DNA of 64,000 nucleotides from Shewanella aquimarina (GCF_023349185.1 NZ_JAKIKY010000008.1:62001-126000); one strand, 5' to 3'. Positions 1 to 10,189 are shown, counted from the first letter of the stretch. Notes: generated by a model from the letters alone, not told the origin. Made by a program: numbers and translations.

Positions 1-1544
1 ACCATGCGGCCTAGCACCTCGGCAAACTGGGCCAGCTTGTTGCCCAGCTCCTTCTCCTTGTCGTGTTCCAGCTTGATGCTGGCGCCAGTCAGGTCGACGT
101 CGGCCGCACGCTTGAAGATGCCTGCAACACGCGTGTAGGCGTAGAGCAGGTAAGGCGCCGTGTTGCCCTCGAAGCTCAGCATCTGCTCGAAGCTGAAGAT
201 GTAATCGCTGGCGCGGTTCTTCGACAGGTCGGCATATTTCACCGAGGCGATACCGACCACCTTGGCGATCTTGGCCAGCTCCTCTTCATCCATATCGGGG
301 TTCTTGCTGCGTACCAGTTCCAGCGCACGGGTCTCGGCCTCGCTCAGTAGGTCAACCAGCTTCACCACGCCGCCTGAGCGGGTCTTGAATGGGCGACCGT
401 CTTCGCCGTTCATGGTGCCAAAGCCCATGTGTTCCAGGCTCATCTCTGGACGGACGAAATTAGCGGTGCGAGCCAGGCTGAACACCTGTTGGAAGTGCAG
501 CGCCTGACGCAGGTCGACGAAGTACAGGGCGCGGTCGGCCTTGAGCACGTTTGAGCGGTAGCGCATCGCCGCCAGATCGCTGGTGGCATACAGGAAGCCG
601 CCGTCGGCCTTCTGGATGATCACAGGCAGTGGCTCACCCTCTTTGGTTTGGAACTCATCCTGGAACACCACCTTGGCACCGTTACTTTCAGACAGCAGGC
701 CCTGGGCATCCAGATCCTTGACCACCTGCTCGAGGTCGTCGTTGTAGGCGCTCTCGCCACGCACATCGGCGCGGGTCAGGCTGACGCCCAGACGCTCATA
801 AACCTCGTGGCAATGGCTCAGCGAGATATCGTTAAATTCACGCCACAGCTTGTTGCAGTATTCGTCGCCCGATTGCAACTCGACCACTAGCTGACGGGCG
901 CGGGTGGCAAACTCTTCCGATTCGTCGAAACGAACCTTGGCGGCGCGATAAAAGCTTTCGAGATCCGCCAGCTCAACCTGGGCTTGCTCACCTTGCTGAG
1001 CGCGGAGCTCTTCCATGTAGGCCAGCAGCATGCCGAACTGGGTGCCCCAGTCGCCGACGTGGTTCTGACGGATCACCTTGTGACCCTGGAATTCCAGGGC
1101 GCGTACCACGGCGTCACCGATAATGGTCGAGCGTAGGTGACCTACGTGCATCTCTTTGGCTAGGTTAGGCGACGAGTAGTCGACCACCACAGTCTGTGGC
1201 GCTGGCAAGCTGACACCCAGATGATCGTCGTTCAGGGCGGCCATCAGTTGGTTGGTCAGGGCGTTCTCATCGATAAAGAAGTTGATGAAACCAGGGCCGG
1301 CGATCTCCACCTTAGCCACCTGGCTATCTTGCGGCAGGCTATCGATTATCAGTTGCGCGACCTCACGAGGATTCTTGCGCGCCACCTTGGTCAGCATCAT
1401 GGCCAGGTTGGTGGCAAAATCACCGTGGGTTTTGTCTTTGGTTCGGTCTACCTGAATGCGAGCCTCAAAATCCGCAGGGATGATCGCCTGCTGTTTTAGG
1501 GTTTGAATGGCTTGTTCGAGCAAAGATTGAATATGTGATTTCAT
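1..1544 (-). CDS. argS: Arginyl-tRNA synthetase (partial, C-terminus beyond window)
   Basis: Charges tRNA-Arg with arginine in the cytoplasm. The reading frame is open from an ATG (complement of 1542-1544) to the left edge, giving about 514 residues; the family is usually about 580, so only the end of the anticodon-binding domain is missing. The protein begins [12 protein letters not shown], typical of the Arg-specific N-terminal domain, and carries the class I HIGH signature as HVGH after SSPNLAKEM near residue 120. The DALR-type C-terminal region shows [16 protein letters not shown]. It lies 122 bases downstream of priA on the same strand, an arrangement common in Shewanella, so the two are probably co-transcribed or at least co-oriented. 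Function is certain from motif content; only the C-terminus cannot be checked here. Confidence 0.97.
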   Translation of the reverse strand, partial: MKSHIQSLLEQAIQTLKQQAIIPADFEARIQVDRTKDKTHGDFATNLAMMLTKVARKNPREVAQLIIDSLPQDSQVAKVEIAGPGFINFFIDENALTNQLMAALNDDHLGVSLPAPQTVVVDYSSPNLAKEMHVGHLRSTIIGDAVVRALEFQGHKVIRQNHVGDWGTQFGMLLAYMEELRAQQGEQAQVELADLESFYRAAKVRFDESEEFATRARQLVVELQSGDEYCNKLWREFNDISLSHCHEVYERLGVSLTRADVRGESAYNDDLEQVVKDLDAQGLLSESNGAKVVFQDEFQTKEGEPLPVIIQKADGGFLYATSDLAAMRYRSNVLKADRALYFVDLRQALHFQQVFSLARTANFVRPEMSLEHMGFGTMNGEDGRPFKTRSGGVVKLVDLLSEAETRALELVRSKNPDMDEEELAKIAKVVGIASVKYADLSKNRASDYIFSFEQMLSFEGNTAPYLLYAYTRVAGIFKRAADVDLTGASIKLEHDKEKELGNKLAQFAEVLGRM

Positions 1545-1666
1545 TGGCGTTTAATCGACAGTTGCTAAATAAAAAGATTCAGGGATAACCGCGTATTTTA
1601 GCCGCTTGTGGTGGCCAATTGCTATCCTCTGGTCGGATTTTTATGAGCTATTTTTGCATTTTTTGA

Positions 1667-3862
1667 TCACAAGAGATCCTGCGGGTCGCGATCTAGGCTC
1701 CAGCGGCATCGCTTGGCCAGGGGTAGGGCTTCGATCTGCGGCAGCGCCTGTTCGAATGCCTGCTGCAACAGGCCGCGGGTCTTGGTCTGGAACATCAGCT
1801 GACGGCGGAACTTGCCGGCCTTTCTGTCCATGGGCGCGGGCATGGGGCCTATGATCTCACACTGCTCGTCTTGCGGCAGTAACTGGGCAACCTGGGCCAG
1901 GAAGGCGTCGGCGTCCTCTGCCTTGTGGGCCTCGGCGCGCAGCAGCAACATGTGCCAGGCCGGCGGCAACAGGGCCTGTTTACGCTCCTCTAGCTGGCCG
2001 CGGGCGAACTCGCCATAGCCCTTGTGCATCAGCTCTCTCAGTATGGGGTTATCGCATTGGTGGGTCTGCAGCAGCACTGTGCCCGGCTTGCGCGCCCGCC
2101 CGGCGCGGCCGGATACCTGGGTATAGAGCTGGCCGAAGCGTTCGGGGGCACGAAAGTCGGCGCTGAACAGGGCGCCATCAACATCTAACAGGCCCACCAG
2201 GGTAACATCGGGGAAATGGTGTCCCTTGGCGAGCATCTGGGTGCCCACCAGGATCTTATATTCGCCCTTATGGATGGCATTGAGGTGGGTTTCCAGCGCG
2301 CCCTTGCGGCTGGTGGTGTCGCGATCGATCCGCACCACGGGGTAACGGGGAAACTCCTTGGCCAGGGCGTCGGCCAACTGCTCGGTCCCCACCCCTTGGC
2401 CCATCAACATGGTGCTGCCACACTGGTGGCACTGCTTGGGGATGGCGTATTGATTGCCACAGTGATGGCAGCGGATCTCCCCCAGAGACTGATGCACGGT
2501 AAAGAAGGCGTCGCAGCGGTCGCACTCATGCAGGTGGCCACATTCATGGCACAGTAGCGCCGGGGCGAAACCGCGACGGTTGAGAAACAGCAGCACCTGG
2601 TTGCCCGCATCTAGATGGATTCGCATCTCGTTGAGCAGGCCATGGGAGAGGCCATTCTTCAGCGGCTGGTTACGGATGTCGATGATTCCCTGGCGCACTT
2701 TCTCGGCGGCGCCGGCGCGGCTGCCGAGGCTAAGGTGTTGGTAGCGTCCCGACAGGGCATTCTGCAGCGTCTCCAGAGAGGGGGTGGCGCTGCCCAGCAG
2801 CACGGGGATTTTTTCCAGATGGCCGCGCATCACCGCCAGGTCTCGGGCGTGATAGCCGATCCCTTCCTGCTGCTTGAAGCTGGCATCGTGCTCCTCATCC
2901 AGGATGATGATGCCCGGATAGCGCATGGGGGTGAACAGCGCCGAGCGGGTGCCGATTATGATGGCGGCCTCGCCGCTTCTGGCCAGACGCCAGGCGCCGA
3001 GGCGTTGATTGTCGGTGAGCCCAGAGTGGATAACTACCACCTGCACCTTGAAACGGCGTTTGAAGCGGCTGATGGTCTGAGGTGTCAGGCCGATCTCGGG
3101 CACCAGAATCAGCGCCTGTTTGCCCTGTTTCAGCACTGTCTCCAGTAGCGCCAGATAGACCTCTGTCTTGCCCGAGCCAGTGATCCCTTCGAGCAGGGTG
3201 CAATGGTAGCCCTGCTGCTGATTGAGGGTGGCAACCGCAATGGCCTGCTCGGGATTGAGCTGATGGGGCGTCTCAATGAGTTCGAGCCCGTCACGCCAGC
3301 TGAGATCTGAGGCGATACGCCGCTCGATACACTCTATCCAGCCCCGTTCAACAAGAGCCTTTAGCGCCGTCTTGCTCAGCTCCAGGGCATTGAGTTCATC
3401 CTGGCTGAGCTCTGTTTCTAACAGGGCAAGCAGCAGCTTGCGCTGGGCGGGTGCACGCTTGAGCAGATCGATATCCGCTTCCTGTCCGGCAGCGGTCACG
3501 CGCCAGATCTGCAGCTGCTGCGCCTCTACCTCGGCACCCTTACGCAGGGCGACGGGTAGGGCCTGAGACAACATCTGCCCCAGGCTGCAAAAATAGTAGC
3601 GGGCGGCCCATTGGGTCAGCTTGTAGAGGGAGGGAGGCAATACGGCTTCTTGGTCGAGAAAGGCGATGACTGACTTGATCTGATTCGGCGCCAGGTCGCA
3701 GCTCTGACTGAGGCCGGTTACCAGTCCGATCAACTGTTGCCTGCCAAAGGGGACTCTGACCCTGACGCCTACCTGGGCCTTGTCGAGATCGGCCTCTGTG
3801 ACGCGATAGCTAAAGGCTTGACGCATGGGGACGGGGAGGGCGACTTCGACAAACAGGGACAT
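1667..3862 (-). CDS. priA: Primosomal protein N' (replication restart helicase PriA)
   Basis: PriA recognises stalled or collapsed forks and reloads the replicative helicase. The 731-residue product has the family length. It shows an N-terminal fork-binding domain (MSLFVEVALPVPM), a helicase core with Walker A GITGSGKTE near residue 225 and DEEHD near 320, and a zinc-binding insertion of paired cysteines (CHECGHLHECDRC, then CHHC and CHQC) at about residues 434-486. The later helicase motif VSGRAGRA lies toward the C-terminus. The start ATG is the complement of 3860-3862. It is divergent from the FimV-like gene at 4142 and precedes argS on the minus strand. Identification is secure. Confidence 0.98.
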   Translation of the reverse strand: MSLFVEVALPVPMRQAFSYRVTEADLDKAQVGVRVRVPFGRQQLIGLVTGLSQSCDLAPNQIKSVIAFLDQEAVLPPSLYKLTQWAARYYFCSLGQMLSQALPVALRKGAEVEAQQLQIWRVTAAGQEADIDLLKRAPAQRKLLLALLETELSQDELNALELSKTALKALVERGWIECIERRIASDLSWRDGLELIETPHQLNPEQAIAVATLNQQQGYHCTLLEGITGSGKTEVYLALLETVLKQGKQALILVPEIGLTPQTISRFKRRFKVQVVVIHSGLTDNQRLGAWRLARSGEAAIIIGTRSALFTPMRYPGIIILDEEHDASFKQQEGIGYHARDLAVMRGHLEKIPVLLGSATPSLETLQNALSGRYQHLSLGSRAGAAEKVRQGIIDIRNQPLKNGLSHGLLNEMRIHLDAGNQVLLFLNRRGFAPALLCHECGHLHECDRCDAFFTVHQSLGEIRCHHCGNQYAIPKQCHQCGSTMLMGQGVGTEQLADALAKEFPRYPVVRIDRDTTSRKGALETHLNAIHKGEYKILVGTQMLAKGHHFPDVTLVGLLDVDGALFSADFRAPERFGQLYTQVSGRAGRARKPGTVLLQTHQCDNPILRELMHKGYGEFARGQLEERKQALLPPAWHMLLLRAEAHKAEDADAFLAQVAQLLPQDEQCEIIGPMPAPMDRKAGKFRRQLMFQTKTRGLLQQAFEQALPQIEALPLAKRCRWSLDRDPQDLL

Positions 3863-4141
3863 AGATTCGGCTGGGACTCGGCTGGCAGCAATATATAGTA
3901 GAGCAAGTGTAACCAGACAGCCTGACGAGGGCTACCAGAATCTGTCACGAGTCTGTGGAAAGCTAAGGCGGTTCAGCTCTAAGACTTGTGACAAAATTGT
4001 TGAAACATCAAGGAGCTTGTAGCTTAATAGCTAATAGACTTATGGGGCGTTAGGCGAGGCGTGTGTTGTCCCGTTGAGCCCTATAAAGGTCGGCGTCAAA
4101 GATTCGAGTCTGTTCACCCAAACAGGGATAAGAAGGTTGCG

Positions 4142-4903
4142 ATGAAGAGAGTGCAATATCTGGTCATGCTTTGCTTAGTACTGGTGAGTCAAGCCGGGCT
4201 AATGAGTCAGTCCGCCTGGGCCAAGCTTACTCATGTCAGTATCAATCAAAGGCTGTCAGAATTGGGGCAGCGCCCGACGCTCAGGGTCAATATCGTCGCC
4301 CAATCGGTTAACCTGGATAAGGTGCAGTTTATCGTCGAGCAGCGATCGGGCAGCGAGCGATTGATGGTCAAGCCGATGAACACCTATATGTTGCTGCTCA
4401 GTGGCGTAGAAGATGTGCAGGACAGTGAGGCGGAGCTGGTGGTCAAAGAGTATCAGGTCAACAACTGGCAAGAAGTGAAACGCATGCCATTGTTCGATGC
4501 CGGCATGCGAAGCGCTAGAGCCGATAAACCAGTCAAGGTGGCTAAGTCGAACAAGCCGATGAAGGCCCCCGCGCAGCCTTCGCGAATTGCCGATGCCCGC
4601 CAACCTATGGCCGCCTTAGGGACTGTCGACGCTGGCGATAGAGTGCAACCTGGCTGTCAGCTGGATTATGCCCCGCCGCAGACTCTGTGGCGACTCGGTA
4701 GTGCCTATGCCAAGCAGTGGAAGCTGAGTACCTACGGTGCCATGCTGGCGATCTTCGAGGCCAATCCTAGGGCCTTTAACGGCGGTAAGATCAATGGCCT
4801 GCGGGCAGATGTGACCCTCAAGTGTCCGTCTACTGCCCTTAAGCAGAAATATCATAGTGCAGAGGCGGCAAGAGTCACCTTCGAGGCCCTGTCGGCCGAG
4901 TAA
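4142..4903 (+). CDS. Short FimV-like exported protein
   Basis: A 253-residue protein with a signal peptide ending near AWA-KL (about residue 27). The open frame extends upstream to 4061, but the ATG at 4142 is preferred because the signal peptide begins there and it is preceded by AAGAAGG. The N-terminal half resembles the FimV/TspA N-terminal region (LTHVSINQRLSELGQRP). The C-terminal part, about residues 180-235, matches the FimV core: TLWRLGSAYA, then AIFEANPRAFN and INGLRADVTL. True FimV proteins are several hundred to over 1000 residues, with a transmembrane helix and a TPR tail; both are absent here. It may help assemble polar or pilus machinery at the envelope, as FimV does, but that is inferred only from the domain. 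It stands alone between divergent priA and rpmE. Confidence 0.75.
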   Translation: MKRVQYLVMLCLVLVSQAGLMSQSAWAKLTHVSINQRLSELGQRPTLRVNIVAQSVNLDKVQFIVEQRSGSERLMVKPMNTYMLLLSGVEDVQDSEAELVVKEYQVNNWQEVKRMPLFDAGMRSARADKPVKVAKSNKPMKAPAQPSRIADARQPMAALGTVDAGDRVQPGCQLDYAPPQTLWRLGSAYAKQWKLSTYGAMLAIFEANPRAFNGGKINGLRADVTLKCPSTALKQKYHSAEAARVTFEALSAE

Positions 4904-5106
4904 GCGTGGCGCCCGGCCGATTCGGGCCGGATGCCGATATTCCCAGCCGCAATATTTTTAGATGATGCAGCAGAATAGTTACAGGCTATGCTTGTATCTA
5001 TTGGTGGTATCCTGTACTATCTCGCGCCTAAATATTTTATTAACTGCATGTGGTGTCCGACTTCGGGTTGGAAGTGCGACATGGCCTTAAACTTGAGGTA
5101 ATCCCA

Positions 5107-5319
5107 ATGAAACCAGGCATTCATCCTGAATATGCTGAAATCACTGCAACTTGTACTTGTGGTAACGTTATTAAAGTAAACTCAACTGCAGGTAAGCCAC
5201 TGCACTTGGACGTATGTGGTGCATGTCACCCATTCTACACTGGTACTCAGAAAGTTATGGATACCGGTGGACGTATCGACAAGTTCAACAAGCGTTTCGG
5301 TATGCTTGGCAAGAAGTAA
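5107..5319 (+). CDS. rpmE: 50S ribosomal protein L31 (zinc-binding form)
   Basis: A component of the large ribosomal subunit at the inter-subunit bridge. The 70-residue product starts [12 protein letters not shown] and has the cysteine set of the zinc-containing C+ form (CTCG, then [10 protein letters not shown]). The ATG at 5107 is chosen over an in-frame upstream start at 5050 because it gives the canonical N-terminus and is preceded by GAGGTAAT. It is followed directly by a strong terminator, so it is monocistronic. Some bacteria pair this form with a C- paralogue used under zinc limitation; no paralogue is present in this window. Confidence 0.97.
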
Positions 5320-5340
5320 TACTTCTGCAAAGAACTCTGA

Positions 5341-5367
5341 AAAAGGCGCCTATAAGGCGCCTTTTTT
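5341..5367 (+). terminator. Rho-independent terminator of rpmE
   Basis: AAGGCGCC (5343-5350) pairs with GGCGCCTT (5356-5363) around a 5-base loop and is followed by a run of T, 22 bases after the rpmE stop codon. Confidence 0.92.
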
Positions 5368-5525
5368 GTTGCCTATTCGGTGCTGGTTTGCCCCTCAAGC
5401 AGGCTCTTGGCAATACGGTTGGCACTCGGCCTAACAAGCTAGAATGATCAATTATTTATTATGATTGGTATAAGGTAATGATATAACTGATCGACCGAGC
5501 GATTAATCTAGGGAAGCGATTTATT

Positions 5526-6296
5526 ATGGATAAGATTCTGGCCCTCTCTCTTTCTCTCTGCTCCTTTCTGGCGACGGCCAGCGGCAGCCTGTGTGCGCCG
5601 ACCCATTATGATGAGACGGTGACTTTCGTCTCGGTGATCGATGGCGATACCCTGATGCTGGAAGATGGCCGTCAACTCAGGCTGATCGGCATCGACTCGC
5701 CCGAGATAGACAGGCACTACCCTGAGCTGTCTGAACCCTTCGCCAATCGGGCTCGCAACTTTCTGGCGGAGCGCTTGGTACCTGGGCAGAAACTCGAGCT
5801 GGCCTTCGACCGTAAACGCCTGGATCCTCAGGGAAGAACACTGGCTTATGCCTATACCGAATCAGGAGAGCATCTACAGGAGATGATGCTGAGTCAGGGC
5901 TACGCTAAGGCGAGAGTCTATCAGAACGACTATTTCTGGCAGTGTTTGGCCAATATCGAGCGTCAGGCACGCCAGGAGAAGCGGGGATTATGGAGCCATA
6001 AAAGCTATCAGGCCAAGTCGCCAGATGAGCTGGGGCGTGACGATCGCAACCGTTGGCGAGAGGTCAGAGGAGTAGTGACGGGTTTTGAAAGAAAAGGTCA
6101 GCAATTGTGGCTGATTATCGATGAAAACTTTTATGTGGGTATACCTAGAGAAGAATCTGGTAAATTTAGCAACATTTTAACCCTAAATCTGCTTGAAAGT
6201 CCGGTAATTGTGCGTGGTGAGTTGTATTATTCCTACAAAAAATGGCAGATGATTGCCCATCATCCTTCGCAGATAAGTTTGCAAAATAAGCCTTAG
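5526..6296 (+). CDS. Exported thermonuclease-family (SNase-like) protein
   Basis: A 256-residue protein with an N-terminal signal peptide (hydrophobic LALSLSLCSFLATA, cleavage probably near SLCA-PT). It carries a staphylococcal-nuclease OB fold: VSVIDGDTLML, LRLIGIDSPE, FANRARNFLAERL and DPQGRTLAYAY, followed by QGYAKARVY. The acidic and arginine residues of the SNase active site appear to be present (D in DGDT and E in DSPE, with basic residues in DPQGR). A C-terminal extension of about 90 residues (from about 170) follows the nuclease domain and resembles a second small beta domain found in such Shewanella proteins. Likely a periplasmic or secreted DNA/RNA nuclease. It is flanked by the rpmE terminator and the malic enzyme gene, with no clear operon partner. 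Confidence 0.85.
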   Translation: MDKILALSLSLCSFLATASGSLCAPTHYDETVTFVSVIDGDTLMLEDGRQLRLIGIDSPEIDRHYPELSEPFANRARNFLAERLVPGQKLELAFDRKRLDPQGRTLAYAYTESGEHLQEMMLSQGYAKARVYQNDYFWQCLANIERQARQEKRGLWSHKSYQAKSPDELGRDDRNRWREVRGVVTGFERKGQQLWLIIDENFYVGIPREESGKFSNILTLNLLESPVIVRGELYYSYKKWQMIAHHPSQISLQNKP

Positions 6297-6475
6297 ACCG
6301 TTTGGCTTCATAATAAACTGAAATTTTCTAATATCTTGTTTAAAAATCGCCTAATTTCGAGTATCTTAGCGCCCTAATGGCTCGCGTCGTTTTTCGCCAA
6401 ATCTGGGGGAGCGAAGCGGGGCAAATAAGACCTTACCCTGAACACACTTGTCGCATTTTTTGCAGGATTACTAAA

Positions 6476-7723
6476 ATGGCCGATTTCCGTCAGCAAGCCC
6501 TTGACTACCATGAGTTCCCCGTACCAGGCAAAACCGCCGTTAGCCTGACCAAGCCCGCAGAGACCAGCATGGATCTGGCGCTGGCCTATAGTCCGGGTGT
6601 AGCCGAGCCGGTGCGTGAAATTGCTGCCAATCCTGACGACGCCTACCGTTACACCGCCAAGGGCAACACGGTCGCCGTGATCTCAAACGGTACCGCTATC
6701 TTGGGCCTGGGTAACCTGGGGCCACTGGCCTCTAAGCCTGTGATGGAAGGTAAGGCGCTGCTGTTCAAACATTTCGCCAATATCGATGCCACAGACATCG
6801 AAGTGAAGCACCGTACCGCGGAAGAGTTTATCAACACGGTCGAGGCGATTGCCGATACCTTTGGTGGCATCAACCTGGAAGACATCAAGGCGCCAGAGTG
6901 TTTCGAGATCGAGAAGGCGCTTATCGAGCGTTGTAACGTGCCAGTCTTCCATGACGATCAACACGGTACGGCCATCGTGACCGCTGCCGGCATGATCAAC
7001 GCCTTAGAGATCCAAGGTAAGAAGCTGGAAGAGGCGGTCTTTGTCTGTATGGGCGCCGGCGCTGCGGCGATCGCCTGTATGACCATGCTGGTGAAGTGTG
7101 GCGTGCAGCGTGAAAATGTCTATATGCTGGATCGCAAGGGGGTTATCCACACCCGTCGTGAAGATATCAACGAATACAAGGCGCTGTTTGCCAACAACAC
7201 AGACAAGCGTACCCTGCAGGATGTGATCAAGGGCGCCGACGCCTTCCTCGGTCTGTCTGGCCCAGATGTATTGAGCGCTGAAGATGTGGCCCTGATGGCC
7301 GAGAAGCCGGTGATCTTCGCCTGTTCAAACCCAGATCCCGAGATCAAGCCTGAGCTGGCCCACGATGTGCGTAAAGATCTGATCATGGGCACCGGCCGTA
7401 GCGACTACCCTAACCAGGTGAACAACGTGCTCTGCTTCCCCTTCATCTTCCGTGGCGCCCTGGACGTGCGCGCGGCTAAGATCAATGACGAGATGAAGAT
7501 CGCCGCAGTACACGCCATCGCGGCCCTGGCGAAAGAACCGGTTCCAGCCGAGGTATTGGCTGCCTATCCAGACGTGTCTGAGCTGAAGTTTGGCCCCGAT
7601 TATGTGATACCTAAGCCGATGGACCCACGCCTGCTGTCAAACGTGGCCAAGGCCGTTGCCCAGGCGGCTATCGACTCAGGTGTTGCCGCCTTGCCGACAT
7701 TGCCTGAACACTACACAGCCTAA
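6476..7723 (+). CDS. Malic enzyme, short form (oxaloacetate-decarboxylating malate dehydrogenase)
   Basis: Catalyses oxidative decarboxylation of malate to pyruvate with NAD(P)+. It is 415 residues from the ATG at 6476, which has AGGA 6 bases upstream; the upstream in-frame extension to 6377 lacks family similarity. The malic and NAD-binding domains are complete: SPGVAEPVREIA, GTAILGLGNLGPLA, VFHDDQHGTAIV, MGAGAAAIA and ACSNPDPEI. It lacks the C-terminal phosphotransacetylase-like domain of the MaeB type (about 760 residues), so it belongs to the stand-alone short group. Cofactor preference cannot be read from the sequence. A strong terminator follows. Confidence 0.93.
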   Translation: MADFRQQALDYHEFPVPGKTAVSLTKPAETSMDLALAYSPGVAEPVREIAANPDDAYRYTAKGNTVAVISNGTAILGLGNLGPLASKPVMEGKALLFKHFANIDATDIEVKHRTAEEFINTVEAIADTFGGINLEDIKAPECFEIEKALIERCNVPVFHDDQHGTAIVTAAGMINALEIQGKKLEEAVFVCMGAGAAAIACMTMLVKCGVQRENVYMLDRKGVIHTRREDINEYKALFANNTDKRTLQDVIKGADAFLGLSGPDVLSAEDVALMAEKPVIFACSNPDPEIKPELAHDVRKDLIMGTGRSDYPNQVNNVLCFPFIFRGALDVRAAKINDEMKIAAVHAIAALAKEPVPAEVLAAYPDVSELKFGPDYVIPKPMDPRLLSNVAKAVAQAAIDSGVAALPTLPEHYTA

Positions 7724-7743
7724 TCGGCGAATGTGATGATAAG

Positions 7744-7767
7744 AAAAGGGCCTCAGGGCCCTTTTTT
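7744..7767 (+). terminator. Rho-independent terminator of the malic enzyme gene
   Basis: AAAAGGGCC (7744-7752) pairs with GGCCCTTTT (7757-7765), 4-base loop, followed by T residues. Confidence 0.92.
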
Positions 7768-7879
7768 ATTGTGCCTTTACGGCTTTATTTGTATGGTAAG
7801 TGTTAATACGCAGCCTTTGCGTTGACGCCTTTTACCGCAAGCGGTCAGCGAAGCTGTCAGGAGTCGTTCCAGACGATTT

Positions 7880-7988
7880 CTTTGTTGCGTGCTATTTACA
7901 TAGAATAACTATGCCGCACAGCACGCGCCTTGAGCAAAACGCGTTTAGATTGAACAAAAAGTAAACCTGAAAGATAAACAGACCCTAG
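7880..7988 (-). repeat. Partial copy of the MITE-like dispersed repeat
   Basis: The minus strand of this stretch matches the left half of the element at 26794-27062. Shared blocks include the terminal repeat (here with two changes, GACCCTAG in place of GGCCCTAG and AAGATAAA in place of AAGATCAA), the AAACGCGTTTAGATTGAAC block and ACTATG/CATAGT with flanking A/T. The opposite terminal repeat is not found before 7790, so this is a one-ended remnant. The 319-base interval 7724-8042 otherwise holds the malic enzyme terminator and presumably the csrD promoter; no other gene is seen. Confidence 0.75.
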
Positions 7989-8042
7989 ATGATAAAGCGG
8001 TCTCAGACGTAAAAAATAATAATAATCCTGCAGGAAGCGGAA

Positions 8043-9953
8043 ATGAAATTGACACAACTCCTCACCAAGAAGTTAACCGGCTTTTGGCTGCTTTCCCTCG
8101 CTGCGGTCGCCTTCATCTTTCTGCTTACCGCCCTGGTCAGTTTTATTCAGCTTACCTATAAGTTCCAACAGCAGCAGATGACAGAGCTGGAAGAGATGCT
8201 GCTGCAACATCAGGTTCGCCATGAGCTGCAGCATCTGGATATCTGGTTGCCGCAGATCTTGGCGGCCTACGATGCGCAGAAATTTACCCTGATCCGTGGC
8301 GAAGAGACGCTGTATCGTTTCGATAGGGGCAATCATGAGCAGAGTGTGGTCAACTACGACAGGGTGCTCAACCAGACCCTAGATCTGCATTTTCATATCA
8401 GCCTGCCCCAGCCCTTCTTGCTGCATAACATCAGCTGGCACGGCAGCCTGGTGTTCTTGGTGGGCTGTATCGCCGTGGGGCTGCTGGTACGCCGGGGCTA
8501 TCTCTGGCTGGCGCAGCAGTTACAGGGCATAGAAGATCTGGCCAAGCGCAGCCATCTGATCCTCTCCGGGGACTATGATAAGGCTCTGGCCGAGACGGGC
8601 CACGGCCGTCCTCGATTGATCAACCGCGCCCTGACCCAAATGTTGCTGGAGCTGGATGATGCCCAGAAGCAGCGCGCCAGGTTCGATCAGTTTATTCGCT
8701 CCAACACCTTCCTCGACCCCGAGTCTGGCATAGGTAACCGCCTGTTCCTCAAGAATCGTCTGGATGCCCTGAGCAACAAGGATGGCATGATGGCCCCTGG
8801 GGTACTGCTACTGCTGGAGATGGAAGATCTGGATCTCTTACAGCAGGAGGCCGACGAGTTCAGCATTCAGGAGCTGCTCACCCAGACCATAGGCGGCATC
8901 AGCCACCTGCTGGACAGCCAGGCCAACAGCATCTTCTCCCGCCGATCCTATAATCAGTTTGCCATAGTAGTGCCGCAGATCTCCCTGGCGGACGCCGAGA
9001 AGCTGGCGGCCAGGCTGCTCAAGGTCTGCCTGAGCCAGCCCCTGGAAGGGGTGAATAATCGCGACGACTTCTTTCATATCGGCGTCGCCTACTTTAAGGT
9101 GGGCGAGAGCAAGGAGCAGCTGTTCGAAGAGGCAGAGATGGCGCTGCGGGCGGCCCAGTTTCAGGGCAACAGCGGCTGGTTTATGTATGACAAGGGCGCG
9201 GTGGACGAGGAGTTTGCCAGAGGCTCGGTGCGTTGGCGCAGCTTTCTCGAGTATGCCCTGGTCAATAAGCGCGTGGTACCTTTCACCCAGGCGATACTCG
9301 ACAGCGATGGCAAGGAGCACCACAGCGAGGTCTCCTGTCGTCTGCGCGACAGTAGCGACAATCTGGTGCGCGCCACCCTGTTCTTGCCTATGGCAATCAA
9401 GTGCGGCCTGATCCCCCAGATCGAGCGTCAGGTGATCGAGGCCGTGTTGTTCGATCTGTTACCTAAGTCACCCAAGGACCAGCGGAAATACAGTATTAAT
9501 CTCTCTCTGGATACACTGACCAGCCGCGCCTTTATCCGTTGGCTACAGACGACCCTGCTGGAGTATCGTCATCTAACGCCGCGGCTGATCTTCGAGATTA
9601 ACGAAGATATCTTGGTGAATAACCTGGCGAAACTGAAGGCGCCGCTGGATATGATCGCCAAGATGGGCGCCAGCCTGTGTGTCGACCGAGTGGGGCAGCA
9701 GGTGGTGAGCACCCAGTATCTTCAATCCTGCCGCGTGGATCTGATTAAGCTACACAGATCTATTGTGCGACAAATACATTTACGCCAGGAAAATCAACTG
9801 TTTGTCAGAAGCCTTATCGGTGGCCTCTATCGCACCGAGGTGCAGGTCTTTGCCGAAGGGGTCGAGTCGCTGGAGGAGTGGCAGACGCTGAAGATTTTAG
9901 GGGTGAGTGCGGGACAGGGCAGTTTCTTTAGCGACCCCCTCGAGGCCGCGTGA
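8043..9953 (+). CDS. csrD: CsrD-like regulator with degenerate GGDEF and EAL domains
   Basis: CsrD directs RNase E-dependent decay of the Csr small RNAs and so tunes CsrA; in Vibrio the same position in the msh cluster is called mshH. The 636-residue protein has two membrane segments (about 14-36 and 138-155) enclosing a short periplasmic loop. A GGDEF-like domain (about 225-370) has SRRSYNQFAIV where GGDEF should be, and an EAL-like domain (about 385-630) has EVSCRLR at the EAL position and DRVG in place of the DFG-type loop. Both catalytic signatures are lost, as expected for CsrD, so it should neither make nor cleave c-di-GMP. SD-like AGGAAG lies 5 bases upstream of the ATG. It sits just upstream of mshI in the same direction. 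Confidence 0.9.
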   Translation: MKLTQLLTKKLTGFWLLSLAAVAFIFLLTALVSFIQLTYKFQQQQMTELEEMLLQHQVRHELQHLDIWLPQILAAYDAQKFTLIRGEETLYRFDRGNHEQSVVNYDRVLNQTLDLHFHISLPQPFLLHNISWHGSLVFLVGCIAVGLLVRRGYLWLAQQLQGIEDLAKRSHLILSGDYDKALAETGHGRPRLINRALTQMLLELDDAQKQRARFDQFIRSNTFLDPESGIGNRLFLKNRLDALSNKDGMMAPGVLLLLEMEDLDLLQQEADEFSIQELLTQTIGGISHLLDSQANSIFSRRSYNQFAIVVPQISLADAEKLAARLLKVCLSQPLEGVNNRDDFFHIGVAYFKVGESKEQLFEEAEMALRAAQFQGNSGWFMYDKGAVDEEFARGSVRWRSFLEYALVNKRVVPFTQAILDSDGKEHHSEVSCRLRDSSDNLVRATLFLPMAIKCGLIPQIERQVIEAVLFDLLPKSPKDQRKYSINLSLDTLTSRAFIRWLQTTLLEYRHLTPRLIFEINEDILVNNLAKLKAPLDMIAKMGASLCVDRVGQQVVSTQYLQSCRVDLIKLHRSIVRQIHLRQENQLFVRSLIGGLYRTEVQVFAEGVESLEEWQTLKILGVSAGQGSFFSDPLEAA

Positions 9954-10189
9954 TTTTGTTATCTCCCTGTTGGGCCTGATAAGGGCTTGTTAGGGCAGGG
10001 TTACTGTTCTATGTTTATCTGAGTGTATCTGATTGATGTTAGATTTTTTCTATAAAATTAGGCGATTAGTCGCTACAATAACGCTATTATTTTGACGCTT
10101 TCCTCGAGGCAATATCCATCCGGCATTTGAGGTAGAGCGATTTGGGACACTCATGGCGCGTGAGTATCAAATTGGTGGATATGCCTTTA

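Noticed and set aside
2615..3148. 177-codon plus-strand frame opposite priA
   Set aside because: Antisense to a fully conserved PriA helicase core; no independent support.
5214..5447. Plus-strand frames overlapping rpmE and its terminator
   Set aside because: They read through the rpmE terminator hairpin and overlap a conserved ribosomal protein gene.
8838..9323. 161-codon minus-strand frame opposite csrD
   Set aside because: Antisense shadow; csrD frame is conserved across this stretch.
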